From Mesorhizobium sp. (GTDB taxonomy: Bacteria; Pseudomonadota; Alphaproteobacteria; Rhizobiales; Rhizobiaceae): a stretch of 64,000 bases of DNA. How positions within the stretch are numbered: the first letter of the stretch is position 1; each line of letters opens with the position of its first letter. Below, one piece after another: positions 11,350-19,544 of the stretch. The DNA lies in assembly GCA_004020365.1 (NCBI GenBank), contig SAQR01000001.1, positions 37,939 through 101,938 of the forward strand. The letters run 5' to 3'. The position numbers and the translations under genes were made by a program. Under the pieces are notes generated by a model. It searched no databases. It worked only from the letters and a program-made list of their open reading frames with translations, and was not told where the DNA came from.

Positions 11350-12762
11350 TTGGCAGCGTTCGACGAAATGCTTCCGGAAATCTCCGGATTGAGAAAACCG
11401 TATTCGGCTTACGATCGCTGGCTTAAGGAGCAGGATCCGGCCAGGCTTACCGAAAAGATGCAGGACGCCGAACGCGTCTTTCGCAAGACCGGCATCACTT
11501 TTGCCGTCTATGGCGAGCAGGAAGCCTCCGAGCGCCTTATTCCCTTCGACATCGTTCCGCGCATCATTTCCGGCAATGAATGGCGACGGCTGACGCAAGG
11601 CATCGAGCAGCGCGTCCAGGCGCTGAACGCCTTTCTCGACGATATCTACCACCGCCAGGAGATTTTGCGCGCCGGGCGCGTCCCCAAGGAATTGATCGCC
11701 AAGAACGAGGCATTCCTGCCGGAGATGATCGGAGTGCGGCCGCCGGCCGGCGTCTACACCCATATCATCGGCGTCGATATCGTTCGCATCAGCGAGAACG
11801 AATTCTACGTGCTGGAGGACAATGCGCGCACGCCGTCCGGCGTTTCCTACATGCTGGAGAACCGCGAGACGATGATGCAGCTCTTTCCCGAGCTGTTCCA
11901 GCAGATCAAGGTGCGGCCAGTGGAAAACTATCCGCAGCTCTTGCGCCAGTCGCTGGCGGCAGTGCGGCCGCAAGGCACCAAGGGCGCGCCGACCATTGCC
12001 GTGCTGACGCCGGGCAGCTTCAACTCCGCCTATTTCGAACATGCCTTCCTTGCCGACCAGATGGGTGTGCAGCTTGTCGAGGGGCAGGATCTGCGTGTCG
12101 TCGATGGCCACGTCGCGATGCGCACGACCGAAGGCTACAAGCAGATCGACGTGCTTTATCGAAGGGTGGACGATTCTTTCCTCGATCCGCTGACCTTCCG
12201 ACCGGACTCGGCACTGGGTGTGCCGGGCATCATGGATGTCTACCGGGCCGGCAACATCACCATCGCCAATGCGCCGGGAACCGGCATCGCCGACGACAAG
12301 GCGATCTATTCCTACATGCCCGAGATCGTTGAATTCTACACCGGCCGTAAAGCGATCCTCGGCAATATCCCGACCTGGCGCTGCTCGGAGCCGGACAGCC
12401 TGAAATACGTGCTCGAACATATCGACGAGCTGGTGGTGAAGGAGGTGCATGGCTCCGGCGGCTACGGCATGCTGGTCGGGCCGGCGGCGACCAAGAAGGA
12501 ATGCGAGGATTTTTCCAAGAAACTGGCGGCAAAACCGTCGAACTACATCGCCCAGCCGACGCTGGCGCTGTCGACCTGTCCGATCCTGACCGACAAAGGG
12601 CTGGCGCCGCGCCATGTCGATCTCAGGCCCTACGTGCTGGTTTCCGACCGCATCCAGATCGTGCCGGGCGGGTTGACGCGTGTGGCGCTGAAGGAAGGCT
12701 CGCTGGTGGTCAATTCGTCTCAGGGCGGCGGGACGAAGGATACGTGGGTGCTGGATGATTAG
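11350..12762 (+). CDS. circularly permuted type 2 ATP-grasp protein (DUF404/DUF407)
   Basis: This 470-residue protein is a permuted ATP-grasp enzyme. Family blocks include YEVLED-like FYVLEDNARTPSGVSYMLENR, VIDVLYRR-type QIDVLYRRVDDSFLDPL, ANAPGTGIADDKAIYSYMPEIV and the nucleotide loop VVKEVHGSGGYGMLVGP. Members are predicted to ligate an amine to a carboxylate, perhaps making peptide or amide tags; no substrate is proven. The start is TTG at 11350, with GGGAG upstream. It is followed by alpha-E, transglutaminase-like and Anbu genes, the partners expected from comparative genomics. A heptamer repeat separates it from the next gene. Confidence 0.93.
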   Translation: MAAFDEMLPEISGLRKPYSAYDRWLKEQDPARLTEKMQDAERVFRKTGITFAVYGEQEASERLIPFDIVPRIISGNEWRRLTQGIEQRVQALNAFLDDIYHRQEILRAGRVPKELIAKNEAFLPEMIGVRPPAGVYTHIIGVDIVRISENEFYVLEDNARTPSGVSYMLENRETMMQLFPELFQQIKVRPVENYPQLLRQSLAAVRPQGTKGAPTIAVLTPGSFNSAYFEHAFLADQMGVQLVEGQDLRVVDGHVAMRTTEGYKQIDVLYRRVDDSFLDPLTFRPDSALGVPGIMDVYRAGNITIANAPGTGIADDKAIYSYMPEIVEFYTGRKAILGNIPTWRCSEPDSLKYVLEHIDELVVKEVHGSGGYGMLVGPAATKKECEDFSKKLAAKPSNYIAQPTLALSTCPILTDKGLAPRHVDLRPYVLVSDRIQIVPGGLTRVALKEGSLVVNSSQGGGTKDTWVLDD

Positions 12763-12920
12763 AATAGTGAATAGTGAATAGTGAATAGTCAGTAGTCAGT
12801 AGTCAGTAGTCAGTAGTCAGTAGTCAGGAAAAGAACAATGTCATACTCCGTCAAAGTCCAAACATTCACTACCCAATACTCACTACTCACTATTCACTAT
12901 TCACTATTCACCATTCACTA
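12763..12920. repeat. heptanucleotide tandem repeats forming a large imperfect inverted repeat
   Basis: The left arm (12763-12825) is nine 7-base units in a row: three AATAGTG, one AATAGTC and five AGTAGTC. After a spacer of about 35 bases, the right arm (about 12863-12920) is made of the complementary heptamers (ATTCACT, ACTCACT and variants). The arms can pair into a long hairpin between the ATP-grasp and alpha-E genes. Confidence 0.95.
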
Positions 12921-12938
12921 GCCCGAAGGGCCCTTTCC

Positions 12939-13880
12939 ATGCTTCTCGGCCGCACCGCCAACGGGCTCTACTGGATGAACCGCTACATCGAGCGGGCGGA
13001 AAACATGGCGCGGCTGGTCGATGCCGGGCTGCGCATGGCGCTGACCCGCACCCAGAACGCTTCCGAAGAGTGGAATTCGGTGCTGCTCAGTGCCGGTTCG
13101 GACGCTGCCTTCACGCAGAAATATTCGGACTATACCGCCGCCAACGTTGCCGATTTCCTGCTGCGCGACACATCCAACCCGTCGAGCACGATGACGTCGA
13201 TCGAAACGGCCCGTAACAATGCCCGCATGGTGCGCACCGCGCTGACGCGCGAAACCTGGGAAAGCATCAACGAAGCCTGGATGTCGCTGAAGCGGATGCT
13301 GGCAAAGCCGATCGACGAACGCGACCTGCCCAGCGTGCTCGACGCGATCAAGCGCGAAACGGCACTGATCCGCGGCTCGTTCTACGGCACCATGCTGCGC
13401 AACGAGATCTTCGATTTCTCGCAACTCGGCACCTATGTCGAACGCGCCGACAACACGGCGCGCATCTTGGACGTGAAATACTACGTGCTGTTGCCGTCGA
13501 TCTCATGGGTCGGCTCCACGCTCGACAATTACCAGTGGGAATCGATCCTGCGCTCGGTGTCGGCGCATCGTTCCTATCGCTGGGTCTACGAGGCCGACTA
13601 CAAGCCGAGCAACATCGCCGACTATCTGATCCTCAACGTTCGCATGCCGCGCTCACTGACCTTCTGCTACCGTTTCCTGACGGAGCATCTCAGATTCCTG
13701 GGCGACGATTATGGTGAGCGCCATGCCTGTCATGTGACAGCCGGCAAGACCCAGGCCATGCTGGCCGCCGGCTCGATCAAGGACATATTCGACGCCGGCC
13801 TGCATGAATTCCTGGCCAATTTCATCCGCGACAACATCAGGCTCGGCGACGAGATCGCGCAGGACTACAGGTTTTATTGA
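12939..13880 (+). CDS. alpha-E domain protein (DUF403)
   Basis: This 313-residue, largely alpha-helical protein begins with the family signature LLGRTANGLYWMNRYIERAENMARLVDAGLRM. It continues with WESINEAWMSLKRM and SWVGSTLDNYQWESILRSVSAHRSYRW. Alpha-E proteins nearly always accompany permuted ATP-grasp genes and are thought to act as a partner or scaffold in the amide-forming reaction; no activity is known. There is no signal peptide. The start ATG lies just past the heptamer inverted repeat. Its stop overlaps the first bases of a palindromic element, after which the transglutaminase-like gene begins. Confidence 0.93.
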   Translation: MLLGRTANGLYWMNRYIERAENMARLVDAGLRMALTRTQNASEEWNSVLLSAGSDAAFTQKYSDYTAANVADFLLRDTSNPSSTMTSIETARNNARMVRTALTRETWESINEAWMSLKRMLAKPIDERDLPSVLDAIKRETALIRGSFYGTMLRNEIFDFSQLGTYVERADNTARILDVKYYVLLPSISWVGSTLDNYQWESILRSVSAHRSYRWVYEADYKPSNIADYLILNVRMPRSLTFCYRFLTEHLRFLGDDYGERHACHVTAGKTQAMLAAGSIKDIFDAGLHEFLANFIRDNIRLGDEIAQDYRFY

Positions 13881-13927
13881 GCATGATCCCGGAAAGTGGA
13901 AGCCGGTTTCCGGAAAAAATCATGCTC
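13879..13927. repeat. rhizobial palindromic element
   Basis: GAGCATGAT (13879-13887) is mirrored by ATCATGCTC (13919-13927), with inner CCGGAAA/TTTCCGG arms. It is a typical intergenic palindrome of Mesorhizobium-like genomes, here inserted between two cluster genes and including the last two bases of the alpha-E stop codon. Confidence 0.85.
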
Positions 13928-13941
13928 AGGGGACGAGAGCA

Positions 13942-14736
13942 ATGCGGCTGAAGATCTCTCACCGGACCGAATACCGCTACGACGCGCCGGTGCATTATCT
14001 GTTGCAGCGGTTGCGGCTGCTTCCAGTCAGCGGACCGACGCAGACCGTCTTGTCCTGGGCGCTGAAGATCGAAGGGGCGCGCGAAGAAGTGCGCTTCACC
14101 GATCACTTCGGCAATGACACGCGGCTTTTGAGCGTCGAAGGCGAGCGCGATTTCATCACCGTCGAGGCGTCAGGCGAGGTGGTGACACGCGACACATCAG
14201 GCGTCTGCGGACCACATCAGGGTTTCGCGCCACTGTGGCTGTTTGGCCAGGAAACGCCGTTGACCACGATCGGCGGCGGCATTCGCGAACTCGCGGCCTC
14301 GGTCGGCGAGGGGGCCGATATCGAAAGGTTGCACCGGCTGATGGCGGTGATCGGCGAGCGCGTCGCCTATACGCCGGGCACCACCAATGCGGCGACCCCG
14401 GCCGAGGACGCGCTGGCGCTCAAGACCGGCGTCTGCCAGGACCATAGCCACATCTTTGCCGCGGCCGCGCGCGCCATGGGGTTTCCGGCCCGCTACGTCA
14501 GCGGCTATTTGATGATGGATGCTGCGGTCGAGCAGGCGGCGAGCCATGCCTGGGTCGAAGCGCATGTTGCGGGCCTTGGCTGGGTCGCGTTCGACGTCGC
14601 CAACGGCATTTCGCCCGACGAACGCTATGTGAAGGTGGCAACCGGCCGTGATTACCGCGACGCCACGCCCGTATCGGGGATTCGACTGGGACAAGCGGAA
14701 GAACAGCTTGCGGTGACCGTCACCGTGGAGCAGTAA
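13942..14736 (+). CDS. transglutaminase-like cysteine peptidase family protein
   Basis: This 264-residue protein has the N-terminal beta domain typical of bacterial transglutaminase-like proteins (MRLKISHRTEYRYDAPVHY). The papain-like catalytic core follows: the Cys in LKTGVCQDHSHIFAAAARAMGFPARYVSGY, the His in ASHAWVEAHVAGLGWVAFD and the Asp in the following DVANG. It is likely a cytosolic peptidase or amide-exchange enzyme. Its place between alpha-E and Anbu genes matches the conserved cluster in which it may cleave or remodel the product of the ATP-grasp enzyme. The start at 13942 follows the palindromic repeat; an upstream extension would be repeat-encoded. Confidence 0.93.
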   Translation: MRLKISHRTEYRYDAPVHYLLQRLRLLPVSGPTQTVLSWALKIEGAREEVRFTDHFGNDTRLLSVEGERDFITVEASGEVVTRDTSGVCGPHQGFAPLWLFGQETPLTTIGGGIRELAASVGEGADIERLHRLMAVIGERVAYTPGTTNAATPAEDALALKTGVCQDHSHIFAAAARAMGFPARYVSGYLMMDAAVEQAASHAWVEAHVAGLGWVAFDVANGISPDERYVKVATGRDYRDATPVSGIRLGQAEEQLAVTVTVEQ

Positions 14737-14767
14737 TCCCGGCAAGATTTGCTGCCAAAGGGATTCG

Positions 14768-15499
14768 ATGACCTATTGCGTCGGCTTGAAGATCGATCGT
14801 GGGCTCGTGTTCATGTCGGACACGCGCACCAATGCCGGCATGGATTCGATCTCGACCTTCAAAAAGATGCATGTCTGGGAGGAGCCTGGCGAGCGCGTCA
14901 TCGTGCTGATGTCGGCCGGCAATCTGGCGACGACGCAAGCTGTCGTCAGCCTGCTTGACGAACGCACCAAGGCGGTGGCCGAGCGCCACGCCACGCTGCT
15001 TGAAACGCCGTCGATGTACCAGACGGTGCGGCTGGTCGGCGACACCGTCAAGGAAGTCATCGCCAGTTCGTCGCCGGCGGGCGAAAAGGCCGATTCCTAT
15101 TTCAATGCCTCCTTCATCCTCGGCGGCCAGATCAAAGGCAGCGCGCCGCGGCTGTTCATGATCTATCCGGAAGGCAATTTCATCGAATCGACCGACGACA
15201 CGCCGTTTTTCCAGATCGGCGAGACCAAATACGGCAAGCCGATCATCATCCGCGCCTATGAAAAGACGATGAGTTTCGCCGAGACGGTGAAGCTGCTGCT
15301 GGTGTCGTTCGACTCGACGCTGAAATCGAACCTGTCGGTCGGTCTGCCGCTTGACCTGCTGTTCTATGAAAAGGACGCCTTCAAGGTCAGCCTGAAGAAG
15401 CGAATAGCCCAGGACGACCAATATTATCGGACCATCTCGGACGGCTGGTCGAACGCACTGAAGGCTGCTTTTGCGAGCTTGCCTGACTTTCCCGAGTGA
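14768..15499 (+). CDS. Anbu-type proteasome-like peptidase
   Basis: This 243-residue protein is an Anbu (ancestral beta subunit / BPH) peptidase, related to HslV and proteasome beta subunits. It begins M-T-Y-C-V-G-L, so Thr2 becomes the catalytic N-terminal nucleophile after Met removal. The Ntn-hydrolase strand DRGLVFMSDTRTNAG follows, with a lysine-containing STFKKMHVW and the glycine-rich VLMSAGNLATTQAV. Anbu assembles into open helical or ring particles; its physiological substrate is unresolved. It closes the four-gene cluster that begins with the permuted ATP-grasp enzyme. Assignment to the family is firm. Confidence 0.93.
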   Translation: MTYCVGLKIDRGLVFMSDTRTNAGMDSISTFKKMHVWEEPGERVIVLMSAGNLATTQAVVSLLDERTKAVAERHATLLETPSMYQTVRLVGDTVKEVIASSSPAGEKADSYFNASFILGGQIKGSAPRLFMIYPEGNFIESTDDTPFFQIGETKYGKPIIIRAYEKTMSFAETVKLLLVSFDSTLKSNLSVGLPLDLLFYEKDAFKVSLKKRIAQDDQYYRTISDGWSNALKAAFASLPDFPE

Positions 15500-15548
15500 A
15501 AGCCTCGGTTTTTCGTGCTCTTTGATCGCTAATACGACGGAGAGCAAG

Positions 15549-16958
15549 ATGAATAGCAACGAATTCCGGGAATGGTCGCTGCGCGCGGCCGAATGGGGTG
15601 CCGACTACAGGAGCACACTTCGCGAAAGACCGGTGCGGCCGCTCGTCGAGCCGGGCGAAATTTTTAGAAGCATCGACGTCTCGCCGCCGGAACATGGCGA
15701 AACGATGCAGGCAATCTTCGCCGACTTCGAGCGCAAAATCCTGCCCGGCATGACGCATTGGCAGCATCCGCGCTTCTTCGCCTATTTCCCGGCCAACGCC
15801 GCACTGGTTTCGGTGGTGGCCGAATATCTGGTCTCGGTAATGGCCGCGCAATGCATGCTCTGGCAAACCTCGCCGGCAGCGACCGAACTCGAGACGCGCG
15901 TCGTCGACTGGATGCGTCAGGCGCTTGGCCTGCCGGAAGGGTTTTCCGGCGTCATGCAGGATTCGGCATCGTCGGTGACGCTCGCCGCCGTGCTGACCAT
16001 GCGCGAGCGCGCGCTCGACTGGCAGGGCAACAAGAAGGGCCTGCAAGGCCAGCCGATCTTGCGCGTCTATTCTTCCGATCAGGTCCACACCTCCATCGAC
16101 CGGGCGATCTGGGTGTCGGGCGTTGGCGAGGACAATCTCGTGCGCATTCCGGTTGCCGGCCGCTTCCGCGCCATGGATGTCGCAGCTCTCGAAACGGCTG
16201 TCGTCGCCGATGGACAAGCGGGCATGCTGCCGGCCGGCATCGTCGCGTGCGTTGGCGGCACCAGCACCGGCGGCACCGATGATATCGCCGGCGTCGCCGC
16301 GGTTGCGAAACGGCATGGCCTCTATCTGCATGTCGATGCCGCCTGGGCCGGATCGGCGATGATCTGTCCGGAATACCGGCATTTCTGGGCGGGCGTGGAG
16401 CAGGCGGATTCCATCGTCTTCAACCCGCACAAATGGCTGGGCGCGCAGTTCGACTGCTCGATGCAGTTCATTCGCCGGCCGGAAGACCTGGTGCGGACGC
16501 TGGCCATCAAGCCGGATTACCTGGAGACGCATGGGCGCGATGGCATCATCAACTATTCCGAATGGTCGGTGCCGCTCGGGCGGCGCTTTCGCGCACTGAA
16601 ACTCTGGTTCCTGCTGCGTGCCCACGGGCTGGAATATCTGCGGACCATGATCCGCAACCATGTCGCCTGGAGCGAAGGGCTGGCCGGGCGGCTGGCCAGG
16701 GAACCGGATTTCGAGATCGTCTCGGAGCCGATGCTGTCGCTGTTCTCGTTCCGGCATCTGGCGGCCGGCATCGATTCGGACGAACACAATCTGCGGCTGG
16801 TCAACGCGATCAACGACGATGGCCGCATCTACCTGACGCAGACACGGGTGGACGGGCAGGTCGCGATCCGTTTTCAGGTCGGTCAGTTCGAGACGACGGC
16901 GGCGGATGTCGACATCGCTTTCGAGGTCATCACCGAAATCGCCCGCCGGGTGGCCTGA
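15549..16958 (+). CDS. PLP-dependent aromatic-amino-acid-type decarboxylase (group II)
   Basis: This 469-residue protein is a group II pyridoxal-phosphate decarboxylase. The cofactor lysine lies in FNPHKWLGAQFDCS, the aspartate that pairs with the pyridine nitrogen in LHVDAAWAGSAMICPEYR, and the substrate region in THWQHPRFFAYFPAN. Similarity is to aromatic-L-amino-acid (tryptophan/DOPA/phenylalanine) decarboxylases. The exact substrate cannot be read from sequence. The start MNSNEF at 15549 follows GGAGAGCAAG. It stands between the Anbu gene and glpR and does not obviously belong to either unit. Confidence 0.93.
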   Translation: MNSNEFREWSLRAAEWGADYRSTLRERPVRPLVEPGEIFRSIDVSPPEHGETMQAIFADFERKILPGMTHWQHPRFFAYFPANAALVSVVAEYLVSVMAAQCMLWQTSPAATELETRVVDWMRQALGLPEGFSGVMQDSASSVTLAAVLTMRERALDWQGNKKGLQGQPILRVYSSDQVHTSIDRAIWVSGVGEDNLVRIPVAGRFRAMDVAALETAVVADGQAGMLPAGIVACVGGTSTGGTDDIAGVAAVAKRHGLYLHVDAAWAGSAMICPEYRHFWAGVEQADSIVFNPHKWLGAQFDCSMQFIRRPEDLVRTLAIKPDYLETHGRDGIINYSEWSVPLGRRFRALKLWFLLRAHGLEYLRTMIRNHVAWSEGLAGRLAREPDFEIVSEPMLSLFSFRHLAAGIDSDEHNLRLVNAINDDGRIYLTQTRVDGQVAIRFQVGQFETTAADVDIAFEVITEIARRVA

Positions 16959-17036
16959 AATTGTCGGCAAAGTTGCGTCGAGGTTTGGCTTTGGACGCAT
17001 GCAGTTTCGTTAGCCGGCTTACGCCTTTTCATCGCT

Positions 17037-17068
17037 TTCGTTTTCGGCTATAGACGAGAAAAACGAAA
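17037..17068 (+). promoter_or_regulatory. candidate GlpR operator upstream of glpR
   Basis: TTTCGTTTT (17037-17045) and AAAACGAAA (17060-17068) form an inverted repeat spaced by 14 bases, just before the GGGAGG ribosome site of glpR. DeoR-family regulators such as GlpR bind TTCG-containing repeats, and similar TTTCG motifs lie before glpD. Inference from pattern and position. Confidence 0.5.
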
Positions 17069-17082
17069 ACGGGAGGTCACAA

Positions 17083-17850
17083 ATGTATCTGTCGCCGCGT
17101 CATTCCGAAATCATCCAGATGGCCAAGGACAATGGCCGCGTGCTGGTCGACGATCTGGCAACGCATTTCAACGTGACGCCGCAGACCATCCGCAAGGACC
17201 TTAACGATCTGTGCGACCAGCGACTGCTTTCGCGTATCCATGGCGGGGCGCTGTTCCCGTCCGGCATCGAGAACATGGAATATGAGGCGAGGCGCAAGAT
17301 CGCCGCCGACGAGAAGGAGGCGATCGGCCGCGCCGCAGCCCGGCTCATCCCGGACAACGCCTCGCTGTTCATCAATATCGGCACCACGACGGAGGCGGTC
17401 AGCAAGGCGCTTCTCGATCATGCCGGCTTGATGGTCATCACCAATAATATCAATGTTGCCAATAGGATGCGCATATATCCTTCCATCGAAGTCGTTATTG
17501 CCGGCGGCGTCGTGCGTGGTTCCGACGGCGGTGTGGTCGGCGAGGCGGCGGTCGATTTCATCAGGCAGTTCAAAGTCGATTACGCGGTGATCGGCGCCTC
17601 GGCGATCGACCATGACGGTGCGTTGCTCGATTTCGATTTTCGCGAGGTGAAGGTGGCGCAGGCGATCATCGCCAATGCAAGGCATGTCATCCTCGTTTCC
17701 GACCAGACCAAGTTCGAGCGGACGGCGCCGGTTCGCATCGGCCACCTGTCGCAGGTCAACACTTTCATCACCGACCGCTGCGACATCCCGTCGGTGCGCA
17801 AGATCTGCCAGGAAGCAGAGGTTCAACTGATCGAAACCTCGCTCTCCTAG
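17083..17850 (+). CDS. glpR: DeoR/GlpR family transcriptional repressor of glycerol genes
   Basis: This 255-residue regulator has an N-terminal DeoR winged helix-turn-helix (DDLATHFNVTPQTIRKDLNDL, about residues 22-42). A C-terminal sugar-phosphate sensor domain follows, with IGTTTEAVSKAL, ITNNINVANRM and IGASAIDHDGALLDFDFREV. GlpR repressors are released by glycerol 3-phosphate. GGGAGG precedes the ATG. The gene lies directly upstream of, and in the same orientation as, the glpD operon. TTTCG-type repeats before both glpR and glpD suggest that it controls both. Confidence 0.94.
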   Translation: MYLSPRHSEIIQMAKDNGRVLVDDLATHFNVTPQTIRKDLNDLCDQRLLSRIHGGALFPSGIENMEYEARRKIAADEKEAIGRAAARLIPDNASLFINIGTTTEAVSKALLDHAGLMVITNNINVANRMRIYPSIEVVIAGGVVRGSDGGVVGEAAVDFIRQFKVDYAVIGASAIDHDGALLDFDFREVKVAQAIIANARHVILVSDQTKFERTAPVRIGHLSQVNTFITDRCDIPSVRKICQEAEVQLIETSLS

Positions 17851-17895
17851 CTGGTGCCGTTGATGCTGCCGTTGCGGCAACTCCTGCTGTTTATA

Positions 17896-17929
17896 TTTCG
17901 TTTGACATTCGTTCGCATTTCGAAATAAT
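17896..17929 (+). promoter_or_regulatory. glpD operon promoter with overlapping TTTCG/TTCGTT repeats
   Basis: TTGACA (17902-17907) and AATAAT (17924-17929) are 16 bases apart. The stretch between carries TTTCGTTT, TTCGTTCG and TTTCGAAA, which look like GlpR half-sites. The operator would thus cover the promoter of the whole glpDSTPQUV unit. Confidence 0.6.
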
Positions 17930-17989
17930 CCCGAGACGGTTTCGTAAAAACCTAAAAATGCTGCAATGCGAAATCTGGGAGGAGTTTTT

Positions 17990-19516
17990 GTGAGCGCATC
18001 CCCGATCCATGACATCTTCGTCATCGGTGGCGGTATCAACGGCTGCGGCATTGCCCGCGATGCGGTTGGGCGCGGCTTCTCGGTGTTTGTTGCCGAGATG
18101 AACGATCTGGCCAGCGGCACGTCCTCGGGCTCGACCAAACTGATCCATGGCGGCTTGCGCTATCTTGAATTCTACGAATTCCGCCTGGTGCGCGAAGCGC
18201 TGATGGAACGCGAAATTCTCTGGAAGAACGCGCCGCACATCATCTGGCCGATGCGCTTCGTGCTGCCCTATGCCAAGGGCCTGCGACCGGCCTGGCTGAT
18301 CAGGCTCGGCCTTTTCCTCTACGACCACATTGGCGGGCGCAAATTGCTGCCGGCGACCAAGACGCTGGATATGGCAAACGACCCGGCCGGCAAGCCGCTG
18401 AAGCCGTTGTTTCGCAAGGCCTTCGAATATTCCGACGGCTGGGTCAACGATGCGCGGCTGGTGGCGTTGAACGCCCGCGACGCCGCCGATCGCGGTGCGA
18501 CGATACGAACCCGTACGAAAGTCGTCGACGCACGCCGTGAAGGCGAACTCTGGACGGTCAGGCTGGAAAACACGCAGACCGGCGACACCGAGGAGGTCAA
18601 GGCGCGGCTTTTGGTCAATGCCGCCGGTCCATGGGTCGACCATGTGCTGTCGGCTACGGTCGGCTTGAACGACGTGCACAATGTCCGGCTGGTACAGGGC
18701 AGCCATATCGTCATCGGCAAGAAATTCGACGATCCGCGCGCCTATTTCTTTCAGAACAAGGATGGCCGCATCATCTTTGCCATCCCCTACGAGGATGAGT
18801 TCACGCTGATCGGCACCACCGACCAGGACTTTTCCGGCGACCCGCACGACGTGAAGATCAGCGACGCCGAGATCGATTACCTCTGTGCTGCGGCGAGTGA
18901 ATATTTCGCGCAACCGGTCAAGCGTTCGGACATCGTCTGGACCTATTCCGCCGTGCGCCCGCTTTATGACGACGGCGCCTCGAAGGCGCAGGAAGCGACC
19001 CGCGATTATGTGCTGAAGGCCGACGGCGGCGATGGCACGGCGCCGATCATCAACACCTTCGGCGGCAAGATCACCACCTATCGCCGGCTGGCGGAATCGA
19101 TGCTCGAGAAGATCGAGAGTTTTCTCGGCAAGCGCGGCAAGCCGTGGACGGCAAACGCGCCGCTGCCGGGCGGCGATTTCCCGGCGAGCGGCTTCGACGC
19201 CGAAGTGGCGAAACTGAAGACGGCCTATCCGTTCCTCGATGCGCGTCTGGCGCGCCGCCTGACCCGGCTTTACGGAACTCGCGCAAGGGTGCTGCTGGGC
19301 CTCGCCAAATCGAACGCTGACCTTGGCCGCAACTTTGGCGCCGATCTCTACGAGGCCGAGGTGCGCTACCTCGTTCAAAATGAATGGGCGATGACGGCCG
19401 AAGATGTATTGTGGCGCAGGACCAAGCGCGGCCTGCATCTGAGCCGCGAGCAGGCGGCAGCGCTCGACGAATTCATGCGCGGAATAAGCCGGCGCCATGT
19501 CGCGGCTGCCGAATAG
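17990..19516 (+). CDS. glpD: aerobic glycerol-3-phosphate dehydrogenase
   Basis: This 508-residue FAD enzyme oxidises glycerol 3-phosphate to dihydroxyacetone phosphate and passes electrons to quinone at the inner membrane. The N-terminal dinucleotide fold FVIGGGINGCGIARDAVGRGF binds FAD. The SGTSSGSTKLIHGGLRYLE block and LIGTTDQDFSGDP are family-specific. The start is GTG at 17990, with a strong GGGAGGAG 5-12 bases upstream; an earlier ATG at 17966 would place the ribosome site inside the gene. It leads the operon of a glycerol ABC transporter and glycerol kinase. Confidence 0.96.
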   Translation: MSASPIHDIFVIGGGINGCGIARDAVGRGFSVFVAEMNDLASGTSSGSTKLIHGGLRYLEFYEFRLVREALMEREILWKNAPHIIWPMRFVLPYAKGLRPAWLIRLGLFLYDHIGGRKLLPATKTLDMANDPAGKPLKPLFRKAFEYSDGWVNDARLVALNARDAADRGATIRTRTKVVDARREGELWTVRLENTQTGDTEEVKARLLVNAAGPWVDHVLSATVGLNDVHNVRLVQGSHIVIGKKFDDPRAYFFQNKDGRIIFAIPYEDEFTLIGTTDQDFSGDPHDVKISDAEIDYLCAAASEYFAQPVKRSDIVWTYSAVRPLYDDGASKAQEATRDYVLKADGGDGTAPIINTFGGKITTYRRLAESMLEKIESFLGKRGKPWTANAPLPGGDFPASGFDAEVAKLKTAYPFLDARLARRLTRLYGTRARVLLGLAKSNADLGRNFGADLYEAEVRYLVQNEWAMTAEDVLWRRTKRGLHLSREQAAALDEFMRGISRRHVAAAE

Positions 19517-19544
19517 TCATGCAGAAAGCCTGGGAGGAGGCATC

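Noticed and set aside
12763-12920. CRISPR array
   Set aside because: The units are 7 bases long, directly adjacent and without spacers, so they are simple tandem repeats, not CRISPR repeats.
15387-17000. 537-codon minus-strand frame opposite the PLP decarboxylase
   Set aside because: Shadow of a well-supported gene with catalytic motifs on the plus strand.
17891-19498. 535-codon minus-strand frame opposite glpD
   Set aside because: glpD on the plus strand has FAD-binding and substrate motifs, a ribosome site and operon context; the antisense frame has none.
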